Source of the DNA: Penium margaritaceum
Taxonomy: Eukaryota; Streptophyta; Zygnematophyceae; Desmidiales; Peniaceae
Direction of reading: 5' to 3'
DNA: 64,000 nt
NCBI GenBank assembly: GCA_023375785.1
Contig: SZWC01003635.1
Span: forward strand, 97,190-161,189
Both the position numbers and the translations under genes were made by a program. The notes under the pieces are model-generated. The model saw only the letters and a list, made by a program, of their open reading frames with translations. It made no database searches and was not told the DNA's origin. The first letter of the stretch is position 1. The number at the start of each line of letters is the position of its first letter. Positions 1-11,869 of the stretch are shown here, one piece after another.

Positions 1-394
<394 letters not shown>

Positions 395-1035
395 AAGCAA
401 AAATGACTTTAACAACTCAAACAGGGTCCCACGGGCGAAGCCCATAAAGACCTTCAATTGGTCCAAGTATGCCCTCATCGTGATAGACTTGAGTGTCCAC
501 AGTTGCGTCCTGCCACCAGTCCAAAGACATATACAAAGACATATGGCACATCACCAATAGTCTGGTGCAAGCTCCGTGGGACCCTGGCAGAGGGAGTGAA
601 ACTCACGCAGTCAAGCAGCCCTCGTGGCATGGGTCTTTCCAGCGAGTAGTGTCAACGCCAACTCCTAGCCCTTGCATGGGTCTGCTCTAGTCCCGGTCCC
701 GGCGTCGTCCATGAAGGAACAAAAGTCGACCACTGTCTCTTGCAACATTGCGTAGAGCAGACCGACATCGCTCTTGCTGCTATCTAGCCCTGGTGAGCGT
801 CCCAAGTCTGGTACTTGCTATGGTAGTAGGGCTAGACGCCTTCAGAGTCGGCCCAGACCTGAAACATGGTCTCCCTGCAATCAATGCCCACATCGCTACT
901 ATAACGTGGTGGAGGTATCTCAAAGTCCTTTTGTGGTCACTCCGTAGGGAAGGTGACCTCAGGCTCAGGAGATGGTGGATAGGGAGACAATCAATGAGAG
1001 AAACTCCACCAAAGGTGAATGCTGTTGAACAACGT
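395..1035. other. Unassigned DNA, no gene seen
   Basis: This is mixed-composition sequence after the hexamer repeat. Only short ORFs occur and none resembles a known family. No repeat, TIR or tRNA-like structure was recognised here. Confidence 0.4.
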
Positions 1036-1039
1036 GGCT

Positions 1040-1440
1040 GATTGTGACGAGTAGAAGGTGGTGAGAGGCTAAGACCACGGACAAAGCTCTTGAATTCCCT
1101 CCTCAAAGATGCAAACATCGTCCTCACATGTGTCATCCTCCATCTCCTCTTCAGTTGAAATATTAACCTGTGGTGGGAGGTGCTGAGGTCCTAGTGTTGT
1201 ATAGGGCGTAGTATGTTGAACAAATAATGCAGCTCCAGCAGGTCCTCTTGGTGTATGTTGTCAGGCCCATGAACGACCATTCAATAACTCCACGCTCTCC
1301 TGTAACGTGTTGGTCTAATGCTGTTGCTCGGAGCGCATCTCATCATGTGTCCAACGAAGCTTTTCGATTGCAAGTGACTGCAATAGTGGACTCATGATGC
1401 ACAAAGAGAAGGAGGCAGAGGAGTCTCCTAGCCCCTTGTC
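1040..1440 (-). pseudogene. Decayed coding remnant, coiled-coil then acidic segment
   Basis: Read on the minus strand, this stretch gives a coding-like series: a heptad-like helical part (LLQSLAIEKLRWTHDEMRSE), a Gly/Pro-rich part, and an acidic part (EEEMEDDTCEDDVCIFEEG). It is interrupted and has no clear start. The pattern is compatible with the structural protein of an old retroelement or with a degenerate host gene. I do not recognise the family. The call rests only on composition and could be chance. Confidence 0.2.
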
Positions 1441-2049
1441 CTTGTCATGAATCGGCGCCATAACTGTTGCTCACGATGGGTCCAAACGTCAACATTGTAA
1501 GAATCAAGAACATATGGAGGTTCTCAAGGATATGGAAGACTAAAAAAATGACCGTAACGACCATGTCCCTAGCTTTTGTAGATAGGTCGTCATCAGATTT
1601 TGTAGAATGGCATCCAGAGCTCGCTCGAGGGGTTTTTCCCTCCACGTCACTCTGTGCGCAATCGACATGAACGACCCGTGCAGGAAGACTCGAATGTTTC
1701 AAGTCTTCAGAGGCCCATTTCCGTTTTATCTTGCCCCCTCATTATGGGTCCAAAACAAGGGGGTAAATTACCTCAAACATGCGAGTTCACACGAGTTTTT
1801 CCGGTTTCAAAACTCGTAGTTCAACCTAAATTAACTCAAGATTTGTTTGTTATGCGTCGGCATGAAATTGCTGCATGCAAGGCTAGACCGGTAACTTCGT
1901 GCCAAAAAATCTCGTGCATCCCTCGTTGTCGCTCTTGCTCTATCCCTCGTCCTCGCGTGGTCTTGCTGGCAAGGAGGGGAAATGAGGACGAGGGCACGAA
2001 GCCATGAGCCTCGCCCTCGTGGTCCTATTGCCCTCTCCGGCGCTGATCG
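1441..2049. other. Unassigned DNA
   Basis: Several short overlapping ORFs occur on both strands (for example 1654-2007 plus and 1831-2055 minus), with no recognisable domain. Near 1940-2010 both strands are rich in CTCGTCCTC/GAGGACGAG-like sequence. Nothing here supports a gene. Confidence 0.35.
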
Positions 2050-2957
2050 AGCCACCAGCTTGATCGGCGGTTGTCGGCTTGCCGGTGTATGGCCGGCCGG
2101 TCATCTGACCGGCTGCCGGCCACACAGAGCCAGTCTGTTGGCCTGAGGGTGAGTGTGCACCCTGGAGGGTCCCTAGCAGTGGCTGGTTCACACCACCAAC
2201 AGTTTTTGGAGAGACAGAAACTGTGGAGGCAACTGGTTCCAAGGATGGCAGAAAACTGGTCAGAGAGCGAGACAATAGTTTTGGCATCAATTGACTAGGA
2301 ATGAACTCTTGATCAAGGCTCACAAGTAGTAGCATTTTATAGCCACTGATCTAAGCTTTCCAGAACACCAAAGCATGCCAGATTTGGAGCTTCCTAGCAG
2401 ATTCTATGGCTTCTAGAGTGGCCCTTGGTAGGCTGTCCTTTTTCCCACCTAGGAAGGCATCCCTTCCCTCCTCTAGAAGCTTCTGCCTCTTCCTAGATTC
2501 CTCAGCTTGCTTCTAGTAGGAGGGAAGGTGTCCAGAAGACCAAGACACCTCTAGATGCCTTGTAGGACAAGTCACCCCTTCTAGAAGGTGTGCCACCTTC
2601 CTGGACCCTCACCTGGCCTAGAGAAACTTAAAGAGGAACTCTAGAGGTTGAGCTAGCTTCCTGGCATCTATTTTCCACCTCCCTTGAGGCAGGACAGAAA
2701 TTCGTCTTGTGGGACTTGAACCCGGGCCCCTGCCTCTAGAGGTGGACACCATTAACCACTAAGCCACTACGGCTTGTCTTTTTGGTGTTCCTTTTTTAAG
2801 TCACTCCTGCCATGGTGAGCAGCATCACTCCAACTCAGCCGACCGGTTGCAGGTGTGTGGCTGGCCACCGGCTAGCCCTCCTGCTAGGAAGGGGTGGTTG
2901 CGAACCACCCCCTCACTACGACAAGGTGGGAGGGCCAAACCGGCCGTCCCAAAAACA
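2050..2957 (-). repeat. Candidate 3' LTR of a Ty3/gypsy fossil (minus)
   Basis: On the minus strand, the integrase remnant to the right is followed by a purine-rich tract (about 2958-2969), immediately next to a TG that could open an LTR at 2957. Further in is a TATAAAA box (plus-strand TTTTATA, 2335-2341), as expected of an LTR promoter. The far end was not found and 2050 is only a guess. A SINE-like tRNA-derived block lies inside. The call is an inference from position, purine tract and TATA box; no second LTR is visible. Confidence 0.25.
2709..2773 (-). mobile_element. tRNA-derived SINE head (Pol III A and B boxes)
   Basis: The minus strand carries an A box, TGGCTTAGTGG (2756-2766), and a B box, GGTTCAAGTCC (2712-2722), about 44 bases apart as in tRNA genes. 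The spacer between them is not a credible anticodon arm, so this is a tRNA-like promoter rather than a working tRNA. The minus-strand sequence to the left (down to about 2390) contains repeated TCTAGAAG and GAAGCTTC motifs and may be the SINE body. A second block with the same box spacing lies at 16915-16980. Its own ends and target duplication were not found. Confidence 0.5.
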
Positions 2958-3214
2958 TTCCTCCCCAGTTATAATGAATCGTCCCGGTTCATGAGCAACA
3001 AGTGGGAGGGTCCGATAGTGGGTCGTCATCATTGTGAAAAAAAGATATTAGTATTACAATAATAATTACTTGAATCACCAAGGGAAAATGGACACATGCA
3101 TGGCACTTGGACCTAAGCTGCAGCTTGTCATTCAGCATGGCAAACGAACTCCTCCCTTTAGGCTGGAGCATCCGTGCAACAACCATGTTGGGTGTCCCCA
3201 ACCTCCTATGGTCG

Positions 3215-3650
3215 CTGTCTATGAATACCGCCCTGCGAGAAAGTTGTTCACTTGTTTTTCCAGAACATTGACATTCCGTTCTGGCCACCAATAGTGGACT
3301 GAGAGTGCGTGTCCATTCTTTCGTGATCCCACATGACCTGCGGCCGGCGGGTTGTAGAACAGGGAGATAATATTCACTCGAAGGTCACACAAGTATAGCA
3401 CACGAACTTGTTCTCCGTGCCAAAACATTCGTGTGGCTTCCACCAATCCGTACTTGTCTAGATTTTGAGAGTCTTGAAACCAAGAATCTACAGAGTATCC
3501 CATCCGGATCCTGTTTACAAAATCGTTGTAGTGGAGAATCTCTTGAGGTGGTTGGCACAGAGGTATAAGGGGATGTGGTTCTTCCACTGTTGCTATTGCA
3601 ATGGCCATAAAATACTTAGCGACCTCGGTGGTTGCTTTTATTTCCATAGG
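3215..3650 (-). pseudogene. Ty3/gypsy integrase zinc-domain remnant
   Basis: The minus-strand product has the arrangement of the N-terminal zinc region of Ty3/gypsy integrases. A linker (NRIRMGYSVDSWFQDSQNLD) is followed by FWHGEQVRVLYLCDLRVNI, then AAGHVGSRKNG, then HYWWPERNVNVLEKQVN. The GHVG and YWWP blocks are diagnostic of the family. Only this fragment and the short run to the purine tract near 2960 survive; reverse transcriptase is absent. A different LTR element begins just to the right, so the upstream part was probably lost or replaced there. It is a fossil and clearly broken. Confidence 0.6.
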
Positions 3651-4129
3651 TTGTTAGCTTAATGGATTGGTAACGTTGATGCAATCTGGCCGATGTGAGA
3701 AGATTCTAGGAAGCTTCCTAGAACACTTGCCACTGACTGGACGTCAGCGCTCACTCAGCTCGCGGCGTCAACACAGGCCGGACGCAAAACGGCAAGGGTT
3801 TGAAGCTTCCTACCGCTCGCAACTTGTTCTTCCTCGTCCCCCAGCCGCCGCAAAGCGCTTTCATCTTCCTCATCTGCTCCTCGTCTGCCTCATCTGCTCC
3901 GTCTGCTCCATCTACATCAGCCTCATTGCCGTCATCCTTTCAAACCGCGCTCTAACACCGCCTCTCCGTATCGTCAGTAGCAGCTGATTTCCATCCGTCA
4001 TCAGGACATCGGACACCACCAGTCTTCCTGCTCACGCTTCAAGCCAACTGGGGAACAAGCTGTCACTACCCTGTCTTCTGTGGACCAGCGTCGATGCTCA
4101 CCCCACGAGTTCCTCTAATGCAGCCAATT

Positions 4130-5340
4130 TCCTCTCGTTGCCAGGACATCGGACACCACCAGTCTTCCTGCTCACACTTGGAGCCAACAGAAGAACAAGC
4201 TATCACTCTCCTGACAGCAGAGCAGCTGGTTGCTTCGCTTGTGCCTACTGCCGCCTCTTTCGCTTCTCGTCCATCCTCCTCATGTCATCACTACTCTATC
4301 AGCTTCATCTCCTTGCTGCGCTTCACCAACTTCATCTTCATCAGCCTCCTCTCCAGCAGTCCGTGCACATCCTCCTCATCACTGCCTCACCCTCACCTCA
4401 TCATCCATCAAGCTTTCTCTGCCTCCTTTCAACTACCTCATCATCAGCTTCAGCCTCGTCATTATTTTATCACTCTGCAGCGCACGTGGTTTCACCCCTG
4501 CACCCACTCAGTCATCAGTCATTCCTCCGCCTTCCATCATCATTCCCTGCTTGGCACAAGGATCTGCCCGCTTGCATCGCATGTTTCGCGACAACCTGCG
4601 CCGGCGCCGGAACTTCCGCAGCGCACACGACTCGCCCCTGCGTCCAGATTCATCCTTCTCCGCCTCATCATTAGCAAACTTCAGCATCTGTGGCCAGCAC
4701 AAGGACCTGCATGAGCTAGCTGCCTGTTTCGCAACAGCCTGCACCCACGCCGGTAGCAGGTTTCTCGCGGTGCATTGGCGATTGCCTTCCCTTTGCCACA
4801 TTCTATCCCTCTATGTCGCAGTGCACGTGGTTCTGCCCCAGCACCCACTTCATTGCTATCAATCAGCAGCTTGTTGCATCATTCTTTGCTCGGCACACGG
4901 ATCCGCCCGGTCGCATTGTCTACTTGACGAAAACCTGCACCCACGCCAAAACTTTCGTAGCGCATGAGGTTTCGTCCCAACGGCCACACCGTCATCTGCC
5001 TCTACTGCACCTCCTGCATCATCTCTTGCTCAGCAAATGGATCTGCCCGGTTGCATCGACCTGCGCCCAAGCCAAAACTTTCACAGCACACGCGCCTCGC
5101 CCCTACGCCCAGATCCTTTATCAGCTATCATTCTCCATTGTCATCCTCATTCGCATCTGTCATCGGAAAATGGATTTGCACGAGTTAGCTGCCCACTTTG
5201 CAGCAGCCTGCAAGGCACAAGCAGATTTCTTGTGGCGCGTCGGCCTCCGCCTTCCCCTTGCCACATTCTACTCCCCTTTGTCATCCACAGCACACGTGGT
5301 TCCATCCATGCGCTCCCCACTCGGGTACACCTGGTCCCGC
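4130..5340 (+). repeat. Degenerate direct repeats in the Copia-like leader
   Basis: Blocks such as GCACGTGGTT (near 4477, 4823, 5292), GGATCTGCCCG (near 4560, 4900, 5040) and GCACCCACGCC (near 4741, 4938) recur with many changes. They form a loose repeat of roughly 150-350 bases. The same blocks recur in the leader of the 18874-23036 element. The region reads as a Ser/His/Pro-rich frame, but no protein domain is recognisable. It looks like non-coding leader rather than gene. Confidence 0.45.
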
Positions 5341-5348
5341 TTCAAACC

Positions 5349-5723
5349 ATGTTTGGCCGTGGATCCCCCGACAACCTCCGCATATGGGTCCATGGTCCTG
5401 ACACAGATTCAAATGTGGTCAATCTGATTCGTAACATCCCAGTGCTTGAGTTTGTCAATGAAGAAGGCAATAACTTCATCGAATGGGAGGAAGCACTGCT
5501 AAGTGTCACTCAAAGAGTGACAGTCGGAGGCTTCCATCTCAAGCGACTGTTTATAGACCCAGTGGTTTGGTTTGCTCGCCAAAAAAGAGCCTACCGGGCA
5601 AATTACTACCATGCTCTCCTCCAGGCCCGAGCTCTCCTACTTGCCACCACAGACCTCCCATTCCAAAACATCATCATATCCGGAGGTCTGGACATCCCGG
5701 TCATTGTGGAAAACATTGAATAG
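5349..5723 (+). pseudogene. Copia-type gag N-terminal remnant
   Basis: The frame beginning MFGRGSPDNLRIWVHG continues into RNIPVLEFVNEEGNNFIEWE. This matches the usual opening of plant Copia gag, where a short aromatic or hydrophobic patch and an EW or DW pair precede helices. About 125 residues remain, against 250-350 in a full gag with a zinc knuckle. The equivalent piece of the other copy (near 20390-20520, minus) reads IPILHFNNAGEANYDDW. The element passes from here to its purine tract with no pol region, so it would have depended on proteins from elsewhere. It is a fossil. Confidence 0.5.
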
Positions 5724-5965
5724 TTGTGTGCACAAGGAGAGCCTCCTGAATAAACAGAGCACCAAAGAAGAGCGTTGAGGGGGTACATATCCCAAGGGCT
5801 AAACCCGTATCGGCTTCCTTCTCCTCCTCCGCTGCCACCAACTCCCTCTCCAACACCAGAACCCTCTAGAGAAGAAGAGTCGGGTCCCTCGAACGACTCC
5901 TTGGAGGAAAACACATAATGCCACTGGAGATGTTTCCACTTCCAACCTTTCAGTGTGCCTGGGGG

Positions 5966-6560
5966 TGTCAATGAAAACCACACCGATAAGGAATCTCAAT
6001 AACAGTTCAAGTCTTGAACCAAACCAAGTTGACCAATGACTCTCGACAAAGACATCCGTTAAGAACAAACGGTCAAGGCATCCCCAAATAAAGTTACAAT
6101 TGTCACCCGTGTCCGGCTAGCGGAATAAAGCCATTGGACTTCTAGTTTGTCTTGTTCTGCCTGTGTATACCGAGGATGTTCATTCCCTCGAGTCTAACCA
6201 CAACAATTCTGGTTATCCTATTTGCCTTTGGTTCTGCGGCCTCGCCACCGTGTCTTTGCTCTACTCAAACCTTGCTCACTCTGCCTTTGCCAACAGTTCT
6301 CAGCTCACAGCTCTTTGCTTCGTTATCCTTGACCCTTCACTCAGCAGGCATCAACCCATTACTCGCTTCGCTCTCGCTTTCTCTCACTGGCTCCTATCCA
6401 CATCACATCTTTGGTGCCACTGCTCTCTTCAAGCTCTGCAACAAAGTTCTTGGAACAGCTCACAACTTTATGTTTCCATCATTCCGCATATGTGCTTGTG
6501 CCTGTCCAGTTGCTTCTGCCTGCTTCCACTATTTCCGTCTCCGCTGATTGCATTCTGACA
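5966..6560 (+). repeat. 3' LTR of gag-only Copia-like copy 1
   Basis: The LTR opens TGTCAATG after a G-rich tract (GCCTGGGGG) and ends TTCTGACA next to array D. It shares CTCAATAACAGTTCA, GAGGATGTTCATTCCCTC and the TTCTGACA end with the LTRs at 18874 and 22414. Its length of 595 bp compares with 623 bp for those. Its right flank GGCAT is an array D sequence; the matching left duplication is lost with the 5' end. Confidence 0.65.
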
Positions 6561-8985
6561 GGCATTGCCCAGGAATTTCCAGGCATTGCTATGCATGCCT
6601 TAGGTATTGCCAGGCATTGCTAGGCATTTTTCAGGCATTTCCAGGCATTGTTAGGCATTGCCCAGGCATTGCCATGCATTGCCTAGGCATGGCCTAGGCA
6701 TTGCTAGGCATTGCTAGGCACTGCTAGGCACTGCCTGGCATTGCCAAGCATTTCCAGGCATTACCCAGGCATTGCCAGACATTGCCAGACATCACCCAGG
6801 CATTGCTAGGCACTGCTCAGGCATTACCAGGCACTGCCATGCATTGCCAGGCATTGCCTAGGCATTTCCAGGCATTACCCAGGCATTGCCAAGCATTGCC
6901 AAGCAATACCCAGACATTGCCAGGCATTGCCAGGCATTGCTCAGGCATTGTCATGCATTGCCAGACATTGCCCAGGCATTAGGAGGCATTGCCCAGGCAT
7001 TGCTAGACATTTCTAGGCATTGCCCGGGCATTGCCAGAAATTGCCAAGCATTGCTAGGCATTGCTAGGCATTGCCAGGCATTACAAGGCATTGCCAGGCA
7101 TTACGAGGCATTGCCTCGGCAGTGCCTGACAATGCCTGGCAATGCCTAGGAAATACCTGGAAATTCATGGCAATGCCTAGTAATGCCTCGGCAGTGCCTT
7201 GCAATACCTGGAAATTCCTAGGAAATACCTAGCAATGCTTGGGCAAAGCCTGGCAATGCCTGGCAATGCCTAGGCAATGCCTAGCAATACCTAGGCAATG
7301 CCTAGGCAATGCCTGGTAATGCGTGGCAACGCGTGGCAATGCCTGGGCAATGCGTGGCAATGCGTGGGCAATGCCTGGCAATATCTAGACAATGCCTGGC
7401 AATGCCTGGGCAATGACTGGCAATGCGTGGCAATGCCTTGGCAATGCCTCGCAATGCCTGGCAATGCCTAGGCAATGCCTAGCAATGCCTGGGCAATGAC
7501 TGGCAATGCCTGGCAATGCGTGGCAATGCCTGGGCAATGCCTGGCAACTCTTAGCAATGCTTGGCAATGTCTTGACAATGTCTGGGTAATGCCTTGCAAT
7601 GCCCGGGAATGCCTAGCAATGCCTAGACAATGCCCGGTATTGCCTGGTCAATGCCTAGCAATGCCTGGCAATGCCTAGACAATGCCTAATAATTCCTGGC
7701 AATGCCTGGTAATGCGTGACAATTCTTGGATAATGCCTGGAAATGCCTAGCAGTGCCTGGCAATGCTTGGGGAGTGCCTCGCAATGCGTAGCAGTCCCTG
7801 GGTAAGGTCTGGCAATGCCTCACAATGCCTGGGCAATACACGGCAATGTCTGGCAATGCCAGGGCAATGCCTCGGCAATGCTTGGTAAGCTTGGCAATGT
7901 GTGGCAATGTGTGGCAATGCGTGGCAATGCCTGGCAGTGCCTGACAATGCCTGGCAATGCATGGCAATGCCCGGAAATGCCTGGTAATGCGTGGACAATG
8001 CCCGGTAATGCCTCAAAATGTGTAGGCAATGACTAGCAATGCTTGGGTAATGCCTGGCAATGCTTGGCAATGTGTGCAAATGCCTGGAAATTCCTGGGCA
8101 CCGCCTGGCAATGCCTGAAAATGCTTGGGGCAATGCCAGGCAATGCCTGGCAATGCCTAGGCAATGCCTAGCAATGCCTGGGGAGTGCCTAAGAATGCCT
8201 GCCAATGCCTGGCGATTCATAGACAATGCCCGGCAATGCATGGCAATGCCTAAGCCATGCCTAGGAATGCCTGGATATTTGTGGGTAATGCCTAGCAATG
8301 CCTGGGCAATGCCTGGGAATGCCTCGCAATGCGTGGGAAATGCATGGCATTTCCTGACAATGCATGGCTAGTGCCTGGGCAATGCCTGGGCAATGCCTGG
8401 CAATTCTTGGGTAATGCCTGAAAATGCCTGGCAATGCCTGGGCAATGCCTCGCAATGCCTGGGCAATGTCATGCAATTCCTGGACAATGCCTCGCAATGC
8501 CTCGCAATGCCTGGGCAATGCCTAGCAATGCCTGGGCAATGCCTAGCAATGCCTGGCAATGCTTGGTTATGCCTGGGTAATGCTAGGCAATGCATGGCAA
8601 TGCTTGGGCAATGCCTTGAAATGCCTGGGCAATGCTTGCCAATGCTTGGCAATGCCCGGACAATGCATGGAAATGCCTCGGTAATGCCTGGGCAATGCCT
8701 GGCAATGCTTGACAATGCCTGGTAATGCATGGAAATGCATAAACCATGCCTAGGCAATGCGCGATGCCTGGAAATTCCTAAACCATGCTTAGCATTGCCT
8801 GGCAATGCCTGGGCAATGCCTGGCAATGCCTAGACAATGCCTAGCAATGCCTAGCAATGCCTAGGCCATGCCTGGCAATGCCTGGAAATTCCTCGGCAAT
8901 GCATGGCAATGCATGGCAATGTCTGGCAATGCTTGGGGAATGCCTGGCAATGTGTGGCAATGCTTGTCAATGCCTCGGCAAGCCT
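6561..8985. repeat. Array D: 10-11 bp minisatellite with internal inversion
   Basis: From 6561 to about 7112 the unit is (C)AGGCATTGC(C). From about 7113 to 8985 it is the reverse complement, GGCAATGCCT or GGGCAATGCCT. More than 200 units are present, differing by single bases. The turning point (near 7105-7125) is itself palindromic, so the array can fold into a large hairpin. All six frames stay open for long stretches and give 10-residue periodic ORFs up to 183 codons, which are artefacts. Confidence 0.95.
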
Positions 8986-9544
8986 AAGACACCTTGAGCA
9001 CGGCCAAGACAACTGGCACAAGGCCAAGACACCTGGAGCAAGGCCAACACACCTGTAGCACGGCTAAGACAACTGGCGGAAGGCCAAGACACCTGGAGCA
9101 AGGCTAAGAGAACTAGAACAATACAGAGACAACTTGAGCAAGTCCAAGACAAATGGATCAAGTTCAAGACAACTGGACCAAGTCCGAGACTATAGGAGCA
9201 AGCCAAAGACAATTGGAGCAAGCCCAAGACAACTAGAGCAAGGCCAAGACAACTGGAGCAAGCCCAAGACAAATGGAGCAAGTCTAAGGCAACTGGAGCA
9301 AGCCCAAGATAACTGAAGCAAGCCCAAGGCAACTCGAGTAGAGCAAAGACAACTGGAGCAAGGCCAAGACAACACGAGCAATCCCGAGACAACTAAAGCA
9401 AGCCCAAGACAACTAGAGCAAGCCCAAGACAACTACAGCAAGCCAAGACAACTGGAGCAAGCCGAAGACAATTAGAGCAAGCCGTAGACAACTGGAGCAA
9501 AGCCAAGTCAAGTGGAGCAAGGCCAAGACAACTAGAGCAAGGCC
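8986..9544 (+). repeat. Array A, block 1: 20-bp minisatellite
   Basis: Unit CAAGACAACTGGAGCAAGCC (20 bp), here rather degenerate, with variants CAAGACACCTGGAGCAAGGC at the start. It begins directly after array D and is cut at 9544 by the Copia insertion; it resumes in phase at 15911. The plus strand is poor in T (about one per unit). Confidence 0.93.
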
Positions 9545-10281
9545 TGTTGGAAAAGGAGTCATCCGGCTCAGTTTCAGGTCCACAGGAGCAAGTTCCAAGA
9601 AAGTACCAGATGCCTACTCATATCTCAATGCAACTTCAACATTGGAAAGATCAGGTGGCAAAATGTCTACGGTCCAAGTTAGAGGCCGATCCAACGGTCA
9701 GATTGGGAGATATGAATTTTCGAAGTTTTCGGGGTCATCGACCGCCGATATCCGGGTGACCATGGGCGATGGCTCCATGCCTTAGCCTGAGAAAAGAAAA
9801 AGGCAAGAGGTCCAGGGTCAAGACCTGATGGGAGAAATATCCAAAAATATCCTTGATTCTTGGGTTGCCTTGTCAAAGTGTGCTGAATAGGGAAAAGGTA
9901 CCTCTCCTTACTTTTTAGGTGAGGTGAGATCCTTGTGTGCTAGCCATGGACACATGGCGATTCTCCATAGGATTGTGGGCTATGTGACCACTAGGAGTGT
10001 GCCATGAGAGCATTTTCTAGCTCTCTAGGTCGTGTGTGAGTGGTCAGCCTGATTGATTGACTGATTTCATCCCTTGTGTGAGATTATGGACTCTAGTGTG
10101 TGAGCCTTAGCCTCCATGGCTAAGAGGTGTGGCTTGTGAGAGGGCTGACTTGCCCAAGCTCTAGCTCTATATGTACTCCATCATTTTGAGTGATTCAACA
10201 ACCATTCTTCAGTACAAGTGATTCCCTTCCAGTCCCACATGCTCACTGCTCCAAGGCTCCCTCTCTCCTCCAGTTCCAACA
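9545..10281 (+). repeat. 5' LTR of the 9545-15910 Copia
   Basis: It opens TGTTGGAAAAGGAG and closes CCAGTTCCAACA, with a short inverted terminal pair (TGTTGG/CCAACA). It aligns end to end with 15173-15910. A promoter-like stretch before the end contains CTCTATATGTACTCC (near 10164), a possible TATA region. Confidence 0.95.
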
Positions 10282-10283
10282 CT

Positions 10284-10296
10284 TGGTATCAGAGCC
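10284..10296 (+). promoter_or_regulatory. Primer-binding site, TGGTATCAGAGCC
   Basis: This sequence lies two bases after the 5' LTR. It is the initiator-methionine tRNA half-complement used by most plant Copia elements to start minus-strand DNA synthesis. It also supports a plant-lineage genome. Confidence 0.92.
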
Positions 10297-10928
10297 AAGT
10301 TCTGCCACTTTCAGCCAGCACAGGCCGTCACTTTGAGAGTGACGAGTTGGGATGAAACCTTTCCCAAATTTGACAATCGCCCACTAGATCTTCAAGTTTA
10401 AGAGACAAGCTTTCCAACGAGCCCTAAATCGCGAAGGACCAACGGTCGGATTGAGAGTTATGCTCAAAACGAGGTCGGCCAGGGCTACACTCTTTTCTCT
10501 GAGTAAGATTGTTGCCTTGTGATGACCATAACTCTCTTGTTTCTTTATCAAATTTAAAAAGTAGCACACAAGAATTGAAGTATTTTTCCTAAGCTTGCTA
10601 TTGGTACAAAAATATTTGCATTCCATCAGTATGTTTGGGAGAAACGCCGTTTACAAGCTGGCTGGTGTGAGCTGGAGTTGGAGCAGAAGCATACCCTGTT
10701 TTCAAGAGGGCATATCTTTCAAAATCCCCTGTTGATGACCCTGTTTTATGGGTCGATCTGAAATATTTTAAGCTGATTTTTCCAGTGGTGGGCTCAGTTT
10801 TTCAAAATTCCTAGTCTGCTGGCCTCTACAGTCCATTTTCTGTTAGACAGATTTCTGGCAGAAGCAGCAGGAGAAGCAGGGGCAGCGCCGCCACTAAAGG
10901 GCAGCGCTGAGCATCACCAAGGCTCAAA
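10297..10928 (+). other. Untranslated leader of the Copia element
   Basis: About 630 bases lie between the primer-binding site and the gag region. No long plus-strand ORF and no domain are present. It includes a short palindrome-poor, T-rich part near 10690-10850. Confidence 0.6.
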
Positions 10929-11850
10929 ATGGTAGCAGCAAGCGTGGTAACAGCAGCCCAGTCCTTGGAGAGGCTGGAAGGATGCGCCAACTTCACGTTT
11001 TGGAAGATCCGTACCCGCCTCCTTTTGGAGGAGAGGGGCTTGTGGGAGGTGGTGAGCGGCGACGAGCGCGCTCCGCCTCCATAGGAAAAAGGCATCACCG
11101 CAGCGGAGGTGGTGGCGGGGAAGACGCCGGAGAAAGGTGCAGCAAATGCAAGTTCATCTACAACTGCAGCGACGGCATATGAGGAGTGGAAGAAGAAGGA
11201 CAGGCATGCTTACAGGCTGCTTGTCAACACCATCTCCAACCCGCATCTTCAGTACGTGAGTGACAAGGCTACTGCAAAAGAGGGGTGGGACACGTTGTGC
11301 AAGAAGTATGAGAGCAAGGATCTTGCATTCCTCATGCTTTTGGAGGAGAAGATGATGGCGTTGAAAATGGAGAGTGGGGAAGGGATGGAGGCGTACTTGG
11401 ACAGGGCAAAGGAGCTGGCGAAGCAGCTGAAAGAGGTCGGCAACCCTGTGGAAGACACGCGGTTTGTCCTTCTCTTGTTGAGGGGACTCCCAACGAGCTA
11501 TGACACGGTACAAGAGACGTTGGAGTGCCAGCCGACTCTCGACCTCAACTTCATCTGCACGCACCTGGTGCAGGTAGAACTGTGTCGCAATGCAGCAAAG
11601 CGCAATGGCGGCATCAGCAGCAGTGAAGCAGCGTTCATGGCCATGGGCTCACGCAACCAGCAGCAACAGCAGTCCAGGCAGCAGAGAGGCAAGAAGAAAG
11701 GCAAGTGCCACTATTGCCAGAAAGAGGGGCACTACAAGAAAAAGTGCTTCAAGTTCAAGAGGGACCAGAAGGAGCAGTAGCAGCAAAAACAGCAGTCTCC
11801 ACAGCAACAGCAGTAGCAGTCACAGCAACGTCAGCAGCAACAGCAGCAGA
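10929..11850 (+). pseudogene. Copia gag region with zinc knuckle and Gln-rich tail
   Basis: The region opens MVAASVVTAAQSLERLEG, then shows NFTFWKIRTRLLLEERGLW, as in plant Copia gag (UBN2-type) proteins. Next come the helical core (WDTLCKKYESKDLAFLMLLE, EEKMMALKMESGEGMEAYL) and a CX2CX4HX4C zinc knuckle, CHYCQKEGHYKKKC (11706-11747). A run of CAG/CAA codons follows (about 11775-11850). Gag would have formed the cytoplasmic virus-like particle and bound RNA. It is part of a broken element. Confidence 0.85.
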
Positions 11851-11869
11851 ACCAAACCGGCGTGCGCCA

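Larger units (their letters stand above)
3690..6560 (+). mobile_element. Gag-only Copia-like element, 5'-truncated (copy 1)
   Basis: The region aligns by eye, block by block, with the internal part and LTR of the complete minus-strand element at 18874-23036. The shared blocks include TCTTCCTGCTCACGCTTC, GGGGAACAAGC, GCACGTGGTT and GGATCTGCCCG, and both end in an LTR. Parts: a leader with degenerate internal repeats (about 3700-5340), a gag-like remnant (about 5349-5723), a purine tract (5957-5965) and a 3' LTR (5966-6560). No 5' LTR or primer-binding site was found, and no integrase or reverse transcriptase is present. It is older than the 18874 copy, since the LTRs differ by roughly a quarter to a third by eye. 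It is broken. Confidence 0.65.

Noticed and set aside
780-1136. 118-codon minus-strand ORF as a gene
   Set aside because: No motif; it overlaps a plus-strand ORF of similar length and a different minus frame looks more coding-like.
2709-2773. Functional tRNA gene
   Set aside because: A and B boxes are present but the sequence between them does not form a proper anticodon arm, and acceptor ends do not pair.
6561-8985. ORFs with HCQALPGIAR repeats
   Set aside because: A product of the 10-11 bp array D unit, present in overlapping frames on both strands.
6561-9544. CRISPR-like array
   Set aside because: Short units are tandem with no unique spacers, and the DNA is eukaryotic.
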